Part shown: positions 25,131 to 37,449 of the stretch, piece by piece
Position numbering within the stretch: position 1 is the stretch's first letter
Layout: each line of letters begins with the position of its first letter
Translations under genes and position numbers: made by a program
Assembly: GCA_963277665.1 (NCBI GenBank)
Contig: OY728136.1
Coordinates: forward strand, 1,972,774,576-1,972,838,575
Origin: Viscum album
Lineage: Eukaryota; Streptophyta; Magnoliopsida; Santalales; Viscaceae
Direction of reading: 5' to 3'
DNA length: 64,000 bases
Notes under the pieces: generated by a model
Databases searched by the model: none
What the model saw: only the letters and a program-made list of their open reading frames with translations
What the model was told of the DNA's origin: nothing

Positions 25131-28100
25131 CGAATAAATCAATTAAATATTTGAATACTATATATTTTTATAATTTGATCATAAATATGAACTAATAATA
25201 TCACATTTTGAATAACTAAATGCAGTGGGTATATTTTATATTGTTCAAATATATGACAAGTACATGAGTTAAATCCTCGATACTGTGATGTTATATAGTC
25301 ATCATGGAGCTCAATGAATAAATAAATTAGAGTATAATTCCCATTCTATATATTATGGGGACCTTTATCCATACATATATATCCTATAATTTTATTCCTA
25401 GACAAATAAAAAGATTGGGTGATTGTTTTATTTTGGATTAAAACCATTAATATGAAAATTTGTTTCATCTAATAAAAAGTGACTACACATTCCACTATAA
25501 TTATTTTCATCCTAAAATGTCTTTCACATATCCTTCCTCACAAAACTACACACAAGATTTAAAGGATTCTATGATCAGTTTTTAATTCAATCCTTGCGAA
25601 TTAGATATTATACTTACAATTTATATAGGAATGTTGGATAAATTATACCTAAATTAGTTTATCTAATGACATGTTATTGAGATATCTTGTTAATGTACTG
25701 CAATGTCCTGTACATTTATAGGGTATTATTCACAAAACAAATCATCAAGGATATTTTCCATTGTTTCTAAGGACTATGAATTTAGAATAGTTATTTTATT
25801 TTTTATTCTATATATATATTTAAAAACTAGTATCAATGAATTTATTATAAATACTCAAATGTAAAATAGTTTAATGAAGCGCATACAAATTATTCATACA
25901 TCTATCAATTTTTTAGGGTTATTGTATAAGGAGATAATTCAGAGTAAATTCATTTCCTTTTAATAATTGATTTTATGTTATTTTTTCACTATATTTTAAA
26001 AAGAACAATACAATACACATAAGAGAATAATGTAGTGTCAATACAACATGATATAATACATTTGTTGTTTTTAGATTCCTTTGTGAAAAATGAACATGTT
26101 TGAAAAAATCATAGATTTATTCAATTTGAGAAGGTATTTTTAAACTAATATTCATTTATTAACACCCAATTTAATGAAATAAAAATTAATACACAATTAT
26201 CTTTAGTTCCATTATATATTCAATGGAATACATTCATGAAATTCATGTAAAAAATTTAAATAATTTTGAAAGATTCTTCAATGAATGTCACTATAATTTG
26301 TTTTATTGGGTTATTTATTAAAAATAATTTTTTATTTATTTGTCATTTTTTATAGGAATAATCTATTAAATAAACTATTATGCTAATTTGGTTCCTGATA
26401 AGATACATCAGTTTTATTATCCATGGTTTTTTAATAGAAAAGTCTATTGATTTGAATGATTCAATTTTTTATTTTATATTGAATGTAAAAAGAAAATTTT
26501 ATAATGATTGATAAAGTATTTTAGTCCGTTACATTTGATTTATAAACCACTAATATTTAATGTCATTATTTGTGAAATCCATAAATGAAGTATTGAATGT
26601 TATGGGACATGTTCAGGTTGACTCAGCAGTAGATGAAAATTATAATGATAAGATTGTTTAGGATATGAAACTAATACTCAACACATTTAATATAGAATCA
26701 TCATATGCTTCGGTGAGATAATATTGAGATACAGTGAATGACGTCACCTTCACCGATGATATTGTATTTTTAGAAAATTTATCTATAAAATTAGTTGCTA
26801 TATCATTTCTCGAAAACTATAAATAATAAAAGAGAAATGTTCATATTATGTAATATATGATAATAAAAATATAATGATTGGTTTTTTTTAAATTAGAAAA
26901 TCTACCTCAAATAAAAAATTAGTGGATTAATGTTTAATATAATATTGAAGATTTAAAATAGTAAGTAATTATTCATTTATATATATATATATTTTTTGAT
27001 GGAATAATTTTTAAAATATTCATTATATTAAACATGGAATCTGTAAACAACATAGAACTTGGGAATTTTAATTAAAGTATCAATAATTATTTGTGAGATA
27101 GAAAATACAACATCCTTCAACATCAATATAATTTAATATGTGATTTGAAGGAATTCATGAGAACATGTCGAAGATTTATAATAATAATTTAAGTATGGAG
27201 TGTTTTTTCAAAATATTTTGCCTATTATTTTTACAATTAATCAAATTTTTCAAATTGACAATCTTATTATTTAAAATTTAGAAAATCCAGTTCAGATATA
27301 AAAAAATCTATGGAGGGACAATGATAGATTTATGAGTAATACTAAAATTATTCCTAGGAAATGAGTTTTGTAAATCATCACTTACAGTTTTAAAATAGTG
27401 AAAATAAAGGATGAAAACAGTTATAAAATTATGATGAATAATTTATTTTACAGTAATAAACACTCTGTAATGGAATAAAATAAGGTAATCAACTATAGAT
27501 TGATTGATAATCCACTAAATTAATTGATTCCAATAGATAGTGGAATTAATGGACTCTAAAAAGAATGATAGAAATGTTAGATAAATTAGGAGACAATATA
27601 TATAGAACACATGAACCATTATTAGAGCGAGATAACAAGTTAGAGAGACATATAGTAAAAAAAATTAGTTGTACATTGAAATGTTCTACACAATTATAGT
27701 TACTTTTCTATTTATAGTGTCAATGGATACAAAAAATTCTTCTACAATGAATATAAATAATTATTTTATGAAAAATATAGTGTCTTGCATATATTTCTAG
27801 AGAGCCACTGACTGCGATATTTAGTTTTATAATAAGATGAAAGATACTGTATAAATTGAGTTATCTAGAGAGGTTAATACTCATTATTAATTTGATGGAA
27901 ATAATAATTTTACTTAGTTGGAAGATTTGAGTAATGGAATCTACTAAATTCATTTGATAAATTATAAGTATCATGAAATGTGAATCATTAATCCTAAAAT
28001 TGTAGTTTTATATCATGGAGATGGATTATTAAATTTTCTCACACATCAGATTGATAAGTTGTTAGTGACATTGGTAAGATGATATTACCTATAGAGATCA

Positions 28101-29065
28101 CATTTCTTAACATTCAAAAAAATGTTCTTCAAAAAATAATTGGATAAGTATTCATTGAAAATGGAGGGGATCACATTGATGTTTTATAAGTGAATTTAAA
28201 ATTATAATTGATTAAATTTAAAGAGATTCTTAATAACTATCATCTTTTGGGATAACTTATCCTCCTCGATGACCATTCATATATAGACATTGGTCATTAA
28301 AAAATAAACTATAAAAATAAATATAAATTGCGTCTTTTGAGGAAAAAGGTAGATCAAAATACTTCATACATAGAAACTCATGAATAGGTTATTGAAGATA
28401 GAATACTCAATATTCAATGTTAGTTATCAACTTATTGTTATTGTTAGTAATCGATAGATGTGTACTCCAAGATCTAGTGAAAAAAGTACTTATAATTAAA
28501 TATTATTCACAGATAGAATAAAAAATCATTATTTAAAATAATATTCATAATTTATTGATTAAATATAAAAAAATACCACTATCCTAGGAAAATTGCATAA
28601 TTTATTCGAGGAACATCTACATATGTGATTTATTTTAAGATTCTTATAAATGTTTCTCTATAATCAAACAACAATATAATACCATATAAACATAGTATTT
28701 GTTATATTAACCATTATATTCTGTGAAATTGAATCATAATAAAGCAGAAAGATAAAACAATCATTAATTGTAAAAGTCATCATCATGTTATAAATGGTTA
28801 TATTATAAGAATATGAGGAAATATGAGAAAAAGGGAACCATTCTATTAAGAAGACAAATTCAAAATAATAATTTTTCAAAAAACATGATTGAATGGAATG
28901 TAATATCATGTTAACATACAAATTATTTGCTACATTGGAGTGAGAAAATAATTTTATGGAATTCGGAATAATTATAGGCATATTGAAAATATGGTTGGAA
29001 ATTAAAATAAAGAAATATATATAATAGTGGATCAAACATAATCATATAAAATCATGTAAAATTGT
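25131..29065. other. A+T-rich decayed sequence, possible RT trace
   Basis: Mostly featureless. On the minus strand near 26560-26640 the text ITFNTSFMDFTNND resembles the RT block LTNAPATFMDLMNRV, at a distance upstream of the copy B integrase that would suit one gypsy element. The flanking RT blocks are not readable, so this is only a hint. No other supported feature. Confidence 0.3.
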
Positions 29066-29425
29066 TTCCCACATCATGACTATTAATGAAAATTTTAATA
29101 AAGCTTCCCAAATCATGTTCACACAATATAAATGTGAACAAGTATTCCCAAACCATAGTCACATTATAATCTTCTTACAAAATCTTCACATGTCACGTTG
29201 AAACAACAAACTCATGATGAAATATTATGAAATCACATTCACAAAAAGATATAACAAATTATTATCTTATAACATTAACATAATATAAATGAGAACAAAG
29301 AATAAAAAATAATGTTCACACAACAAACATCATAAAAATGAATCCTGTATCATCTTCATACAAAAACATGTGAACACTGATTCATATATCATGTTCATGC
29401 TACAAATAATTATCTCATTTGGTAC
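29066..29425. repeat. 40-bp degenerate minisatellite, nine units
   Basis: Units begin near 29066, 29105, 29145, 29185, 29225, 29266, 29304, 29343 and 29381, a spacing of 38-41 bp. The common theme is TTCCCAAATCATGTTCACAC followed by an A+T-rich half containing AAATGTGAAC. Units differ at many positions but spacing is kept, so it is an old array with few indels. No coding potential. Confidence 0.75.
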
Positions 29426-32400
29426 GAAACCTTAAAAAATAAATTTTCGGGTAATATAAAAACCAACCAGTCAGTCATATATACATATTAGAGCCACTTG
29501 AAACCAATAATTCATAAAATAATAATGAATTAATGAATAGAAAAAATTATTATCATAATATTTCTAGATACATTCCCTAAAATTGATCTCAAGAATTTAC
29601 GTGGTTAAAAATAAAAATAAAATGAGTCAGAAAGACTAATTTAAAAAAAACGTGTTCATTAAAAAAAATTTATTATGATGTAAATACCTTGATGATAAAG
29701 TATAAATTTTCATTAAAATCCAAAATAATTTTGTAGAAAAATAATCTATCATTATTTTATAATATTATTTTATGTGTTACATTAAAAATCAATCATTTTA
29801 AAAGGTGAAGTGAACAATTATAGACAAAAATTCATTTAATAGGTTTCCTAAATATTATATTATTATAAAGTATATAGATATTACGAAAAGAAAAATTAAT
29901 AAATCCTAAAAACTATTATATTTTAAAAATAATCATCCTTATTGATTCTTTAAAAAATGTAAAACTTCTTTTAAAAATGAATTTGAATTGAATGAATAAT
30001 CAACTGATTATTAAGGGATGGAAAACATTTTAAATATTATCAAATGCATTACATGAAATTCTATTGTATTAATATATTTAATCCTTTTTTGGATGAGTTA
30101 ATTAAAAATAATAAGATTACATGTGTAAAAAAATATTTGGATTTCAAAATAATAGAGGAAAATAGTTTTGGGAATAATGAATCTAGAAACGGATGAAAAA
30201 AATGAATAAAAGATATGTGAATTTTTAAAAAAAATTATGCACTCTTACAAAGAAAAGACTTATAGGGAAAGAATCATTTAGTTAAAAAATATTTTGTCAC
30301 CTAAAGAAATAATGAAATATATTTTATAATAGAACTAAATGAAATAATCAAACAGATATAAATGATTCTCATAGAATAAAAATTTGAATCAATTAATATA
30401 TAATTTAGTTTACAAAATCTAATATGAATATCATATTAATTGAATCAATACACTTTTAGAATGTGGATTTAAGTAGTAAAAATATAAATCCCAAGAACAA
30501 AAATAGGGAATAACAACTAAAAAATAAAATAATACATTGTACACATCTTATATGAAATATGTTCAATATGTACAATAATAACACAATGACCAATAATTGA
30601 GTTAAAATCTATTACATCATTGTTATCATTTGAATTTAAAACATACTTGAGGAGGAAAATTATTTGGAAATTTTAATATAATATATTTAATACAAAATTA
30701 TAGTAATTTTAATACATATGAAATATATACAACATAAATTACGAAATATTTGATGAACTCACATTATATGTTATTGAAGTAAAATCGTTAAAAAACCCAG
30801 ATCGTGAGACTTTATTCATTCCATGCCCACACCTATCGTCCTAAAAACAAAATATTTTTAATAAAAAAAGAATTAGTAAAAATTTTCATCATTAATGCAG
30901 TTTATATTTTCCATCTATTATCAATTGTTCTTTAGTTATTGAGAAGTTTTTCCTTGTGACAGTTACATGAGTTCATTTGATAAGATTTTTTAAAACATCC
31001 ATGGTAAATGGAATGTGGGAAAATTTATTATTGAATATAATTTTCACCTCAATAGTTGAATTATTTTATGTATTTTATTATTCCATTTTCCCAAAGTTCA
31101 TACATTTTAATAATATTTAACAAAATGGACTCAAATTAATAAGTTCCACTTGATATGATTATTTCAGGAGGATAAGTTTACTATTACAATTTATTATTGA
31201 CATTACTTATTGGATTTAGAAAAATTATCCATTAATAACATTAATTATATCATAAATATTATTATTATATAGTAATTATATTTTCAAATTCATTTTTAGA
31301 AGGATAAAAAAATTTGAACATGCCATTCATGACGCCAATACTCTACACGTATGCATGACGATTTATTCATGGGTTGAATGGTTTTGGAGGGAGATATAAA
31401 ATGGATATTAAATTATTTTAATAACATATAATTATATTTTGAATTCTTATTTTCTAAAAAATTCTTGGATGAAATAAGATTAAAGTGGTAGAATAAGAAA
31501 ATAATTTATAGAATCAAAAGATCTTGATTGAGTCCCTTTGGATATTCTACTATGGTTAACACCTTAAGACATATTAGACTATTATTTTAGAATGTAAATG
31601 GATTTTAGGATGCATAAATATGTATTATGGAAGTCTAGGTATGAGTTTAAGTCAATTAAAATATATTTTAATTGGATTGAGAAGTTGGTGGATGTTATCT
31701 CTATTTATAATTGAGGAAAATTGAGATATGAAAATACCCATTACTTTTTTGGTGATGGAAAAAAACTATACAGGGAAAAATGGTATAAATGTGGGAAATA
31801 ATGAATTTTGTGGTGGAATAATGTTAAAAATACTCTACCATTCATTTTTCACATGTTTAAAAATGTATTGATTCATTTACCATTTGGTTTTTACATTTTA
31901 CCAATCTGGTTTTTACATTGGTATATAATTTTCACACAATATATATATATTTTAATATAAATATAAGTAAATAATTTTTTGACAAATTTTTATGATATGA
32001 AAATAAATTTAATATACTTATATTCTCATTCAAATTATAAATAAGATAAATTGACTTATAATTTAAAATATAAATTATGTAGAAAAACTATTTTGTAGAA
32101 AAACAAATTCTCCATTAAATGATTTTTTTAGAATATGGCATAAATTCTATGTTGAAATTGTTATAATATATTTTTAAATATATGAAATATCATATTAAAT
32201 TAAATATAAAAATATGAATTTAATTTTCTGGAATAAAATTAAACAATTTTAATAAACTATTCTATGAAAATAAATCTATCTTCATTTTCATGATCACTAT
32301 ATTTAATTAAATTACTAATTATTATATACCTAAAACTTATATATATCTTCATAAATACAATGAATATTTAGATATTAAATTTGAAATTAAATTTTTTATA

Positions 32401-33138
32401 TTTAATTTCCGAAAATGATTATAACTAAATTTTAATATTTTTGAAATAAATAATTTTTAATGTAAATTATTACATATGTTTTAAAAACACTAATCATGGG
32501 TTTTATAAATTCAAAAAATTAATTTAAATGATTTATTGTACTTTATAAAAATATATTTTTATAGAAAAATTCTCTTAAAAAAAATTAGTATTTTATAATG
32601 ATAAATTTATAAATATTTGGGTATTAAAAAAAATAGTATTTTTAACTATCAACATAAAAATGAATTATTTTTGTAAAATATAAAACATAAAAAATAGATA
32701 AATATGAAATTTTGAATTAAAAATTGAATTTATTATTTAAAAATTTCTATTTATAAATTGAAAATTCTATAAATATATCTTTTAAATTAAAATAAAATAT
32801 AGTTAATGAATGGGATATTTTATTGAAAATTTCCCTTTTTATAACAATAAGTGTCCTTAATACAATTTTCTATTTATTTATAATTGATTTTGAAATGTTT
32901 TTTACTAGGGGTTTATTAATTAATATATATTATTAATCCTGAATATGTAACAACTCATTTGTTGGTCTTTTTTTTAAATCATTATATTCATGAATTTATA
33001 TTTATTTAATGGAATGATATATACTAAAATTTTGTGGAGTTATAATATGACCTCCTAAATAATATTTTCCTAGTAATTTTATTTTTTACCACAATAATAA
33101 ATTATTCCTTTAATAGTTCTAAGAATCGCCTCTATAAT
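29426..33138. other. A+T-rich sequence without recognised genes
   Basis: About 3.7 kb of very A+T-rich sequence. Two small patches have more G+C and CpG (30800-30842 and 31318-31360), which may be remains of coding parts of transposons, but I could not assign them. No repeat array or LTR pair seen. Confidence 0.4.
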
Positions 33139-33420
33139 CACTACATAAATATTGATTATTGGAGAGAGATTAAATACCCTAGTATTTTAAAAACTCTAAT
33201 AAGTGCTGATAAAGGGGTCCTTTACCGATGCTAAAATGTTCTGATAATTGGTCACTTTGCCAGTGCATTCATTTATCTCTGATAAAGGTATCTGTTTTTG
33301 TTCTTTCAGAGGCACTGATAAAAGAACCCTTAATTAGTTCTTGTATAAGCTTTGTTAAAGTTCCCTCTATGGATAATTATAGAATCACAAATTGTGGGCC
33401 ACTTTATATGTGCTTTTAAA
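33139..33420. repeat. short repeat cluster resembling a transposon subterminal region
   Basis: CACTACATAAATATTGA at 33139 resembles a worn CACTA-type terminus. Downstream the word CTGATAAAGG or a close variant recurs at 33206, 33241, 33279 and 33315 (35-38 bp apart), once as a small palindrome (ATAAAGGGGTCCTTTA). Such inverted words are usual near CACTA element ends. No matching opposite terminus was found, so this may be a fragment. Confidence 0.4.
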
Positions 33421-33759
33421 ATCACTAATAATGGGGAATATTATTGTACGTTGTAACAGCGCACTATATGTTTAGAAGCACCATCCTGAATCATAAAAAT
33501 AATGTACCATTATTGAATTTAAATGAAATAAAATTTACAACACAAATATAAAAAACCATATTATAGACATTTCAATTACTAGATTACAAAAATACATAAG
33601 TTAAAATTATTACATATTTTAAAAAACATCAATATTCATTTGTCTTTTAAATCTTTAACTAACACATTCTATTACCGAACAAAAAAAATACTAGAACAAA
33701 AAAAAGAATTCACCTATATAAGAAAACTATTATAATGTAAGAACTAATATAAATAATTA

Positions 33760-36400
33760 AATTTTATCTATTATGTGACTTTAAACTATGCATTGAGTCA
33801 TAGTAGGAACATTGTGTATCAAATTGAGTTTCTCTTGATTCTCTAATGTCACACCATTTATTATTCTTATTTAAGTATTATTTCTATGAAACCTAATGAA
33901 TTAATTATAAGATAAAAATTATAATGAAATTAATTATGTAATAGCAAAGAGAATGGTGAGAAAACTATATGGACTTGTTTTCTCAGTTTTGGTAATGTGA
34001 TGTATGTTTTAAACTAAAACGACACTTATATAATGAATAGATGCACTTAGAGTCATAAAATTAAATCATTGTGACAAATTGAAGTTCAAATGATTCGTAC
34101 ATGTCCCAAATGACATATCTGAACATTTTTCTAATGTATCAAATTAATTCGAATGGGTTTTATTGTATTTGAGTGCGTCACATGTATTTTTTACTAAAAT
34201 AACATTTTCAACTAGAAACATTAACTTTGATTCATAATGGTTACATAATTTACCATTTTAATTTCATAATGATTGATAAATGTCATAAATGTGTTATGAA
34301 TATTTTCACAAAATAATTAAGAGAATTTGAGTGTGTTTTCTCGATTTTCAGTCACCATCACTTTTTAATCTATACTGTATATTTTAAACTAATGATGGAA
34401 ATTTTTAGTCATAATAGGTATATCTTTTATAATATTGTATAGAGTATTATTCATACACATTAAAAATTAATCATATATCATTTTCATAAAGTATAAAAAC
34501 AATCAAAATGAGTTTTCATAGTTTTGAGTATGTCATTTATCATTTTTACTAAAATTAATGTCAATTTTATATTAAAAGATTTACATGGAGTCATATTAGT
34601 CATACCATGAATCGTATATTTGTGTGGAGAAGTCCTAAACAAATCAAATGAAATATGGATATTTTTTCTATTGTATCAAAACAAACAAATTATGTTTTCT
34701 TTGATTCAATTATAGAAATTATCTTTTGTATTAAAAAATAATCTTAAATTTGAATCACATACTATTGTTTATACATATAACATCATGTGGCTGTTTTAGG
34801 TGACAATAAATAATAATTTTCAAAAATTTCTTATGAATCCTTTTCATATTTTATCAAGACCATCCATGTTCATTTTTTGGGTTTTAGTGATTGATGGTTT
34901 TTGAACTAAAATGTCAATTTTAAACTGATATCGGAAATATTGAGTAATAGAAGGCACATTGTTTATCATATTAAGGTGTGTCTAATTACTAGACATAAGA
35001 AATTTCATAGGGATAATTTTTATAAAGTATAAAATTATTATGAGTGAGTTTTATAATTTGTGAGTATGTCAGTTTTATTTTGTTTACTGAAATTAATGTC
35101 ATTTTTAAATAAAAAGAAGCACATTGAGTTATATTAGAAACCCACTGTGTCAAATTGAGGTGGTACTGATTCCTACATGACCCCAAAGAAATATGAATCC
35201 TTTAATAAATTTATTAAAACAATATTATTCCATTGAATTTTTTTCAGTGCATCACTTTCCTTTTTTAGAAAAATGTCACTTTTATATAGAAACACAGACT
35301 TTGAGTCATGTCAGTCACATCATGTGTTGGTTTTAAATGAGGATGATTACTAAACATAAAAATTTAAATATGAATAAGTTAATTAAACTATCAATAATAT
35401 ACGACTATATTTTATTTTTTTCTAGGTGTGAATTTTTTTAACTAAAATAAAAGGATTAATTTGATAACATACACTTTCATTCATATCGGGCCCATCGTGT
35501 ATCGTATTGAGGTGAGGCTAATTCATACAAACCAAAACATAATTATAGAACTGTTTTCAAAATAATAGAATAAATAATATTGTGTTTTAATTTTTTTAAA
35601 TTATGTCAATTTTCATTTTTAATAAAATTAATGTCAATTTTAAATAAAAAATACGTACATGTAGCTATACTAGTGAAATTGTGTGTAATATTGTGGTGTG
35701 ACTTATTACTACATGTACCAAATTAATTATGGATTATTTTTCAAATATATAGATACAATGTTAGAGAGTCTTATAGTTTCTTTATTATATAACTTCTATA
35801 TTATAATCAAATGTCATTTTATTTAGAAACATGCACTTTGAGTCATACCGCTCGCATCATGTTTAATAATCTATAGTTAATTTGGTACATGTAGTAATAA
35901 GTCACACCAAAATATTACACGCGCATCATGTAATGGTTTGATTTGAGACTTATTCCTAACCTTCAAGAATTACATATATAATATTTTCAATAAATTTTAT
36001 AGATAATAAAAAACATTTTTGGTTTTCAATGAGTGACACTTTTTGAACTAAAATATAAATTTTAAATTTGATAAAAAACACATTGAGTCATACAGGGCAC
36101 ATCGCATATGATATTGATCTGTTAATGGTTCCTGAACATCAAAAATCCCTTAATATCATTATACTAATATATCAAAATAATCAGAATGATTTCCCTATAT
36201 TTTTAGTATTTTGGTTGTCTTTTTTACTAAAATTAGTGTCAATTTTTATAAAAATAATTGTTTCGACTCTTACCAGTAACATTGTGTGCCCGATTGAGGT
36301 GTGCATTATACCTAAAAATATGAATGTCTCAAAAGAAGCCCAACATATAATGTTTACATGCTTTCCATAAATTTTATTTTTTGTGCTTCCAACACTATAT
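33760..36400. repeat. ~179-bp satellite with three-monomer higher-order period
   Basis: A block around ACTAAAATxAATGTCAATTT followed about 40 bp later by a GAGTCATA word recurs at about 34013, 34193, 34387, 34548, 34730, 34905, 35086, 35267, 35441, 35622, 35805, 36047 and 36226. Typical spacing is 174-183 bp. Every third monomer is most alike: 34548, 35086 and 35622 (spacing 538 and 536), 34193, 34730, 35267 and 35805 (537, 537, 538), and 34905 and 35441 (536). One monomer near 35805-36047 carries ~60 extra bases. Monomer length is typical of plant centromeric or subtelomeric satellites; I do not recognise the family. Confidence 0.82.
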
Positions 36401-37449
36401 ATTCGGTCAATATATAATGATGGAAGTTCGATAAAGAAAGGAAATGAAAATCAGGGTAAAATTGGATGAATAAAACATGTATCTCTATTGTGGCTTATAG
36501 TAGTTATTTGGAAGAAAAACATGTCCTCCCATAAAATCTATGAAAAAACAAAATAGGTATTTGATGAAAATTATAAAGAAATATAATAACAAATGGCAGA
36601 TAAAATGGTGAAAAATTAATTAAATATGTAGTATGAATTCAACTTTTCATGGTGGTTTTATACATTCTAATACCATTTCCTTATTAAATTTTTATAATTT
36701 TTCTCCTCAAAGTCAAATATCTCATGAGCATGAGAAACTTCAAACAAACATCCCCAACTCAAAGAAACAAATCCATCCTTATATGAAAACAATTCATATG
36801 TGAGTGACACTAGAAATAAATAAAATTTTACATAAATATGAAATAATAAAATAATTTTATGTACAACGATTTATTATGAAAAACATAAATATGTCCATTG
36901 AAATTTATAATAGGAAACGTCATTTATCTACCTACAAAGGAATTAGTGGTAAGATGGCAGGAAGTGATTAATTTGAACACTGCATTGGCGAAAAGGTTTG
37001 AGTAAGAATAATTTTATGAACATTTTGGTGTACAAAGGTATAAAAGATAGACATAAATATTCTATAATAAATGATCTTTGTAAAATAAAATCAATGTTTA
37101 ATTTTATAATTTTTCGATGAAATTGATAAAGTATATCGTTACATTAAATTTATATCTTGCAAAGGGTTTACTTCTTTATATTCTATTAAAATATATGATT
37201 GGTAACATCATCATGTATAGAATACATTTCCAACACGATTAGTGAATCACTTAATTTAGAATTTGTTAATTCATTAGATAATAGATAATATTTTAATTAA
37301 ATAAATCGTTTATTAAAAACACATTTACATTATTATTGATCTCATATTTTTAATGTTTTAAATGATTAATCTCTTATATGGGAAATCTAAATCCATGTGT
37401 TCTGGAAACATCTTACATACGAACCATTTTCTACATTAGGATAAATAAG
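36401..37449. other. A+T-rich sequence without recognised genes
   Basis: About 1 kb between the satellite and the TNP2 remnant. It may hold the 3' part of the older CACTA element that owned the TNP2 gene, but I see no terminus or subterminal repeat that proves it. Confidence 0.4.

Noticed and set aside
26719..26775. Plus-strand FTDDIVFL resembling a LINE RT active site
   Set aside because: No other LINE RT block in frame nearby; a minus-strand gypsy trace fits the region at least as well. Too short to call.
28664..29035. 123-codon minus-strand open frame rich in Ile, Phe, Tyr and Ser
   Set aside because: Composition is what A+T-rich DNA gives by chance; no domain, no neighbour that would support it, and it runs up to the minisatellite.
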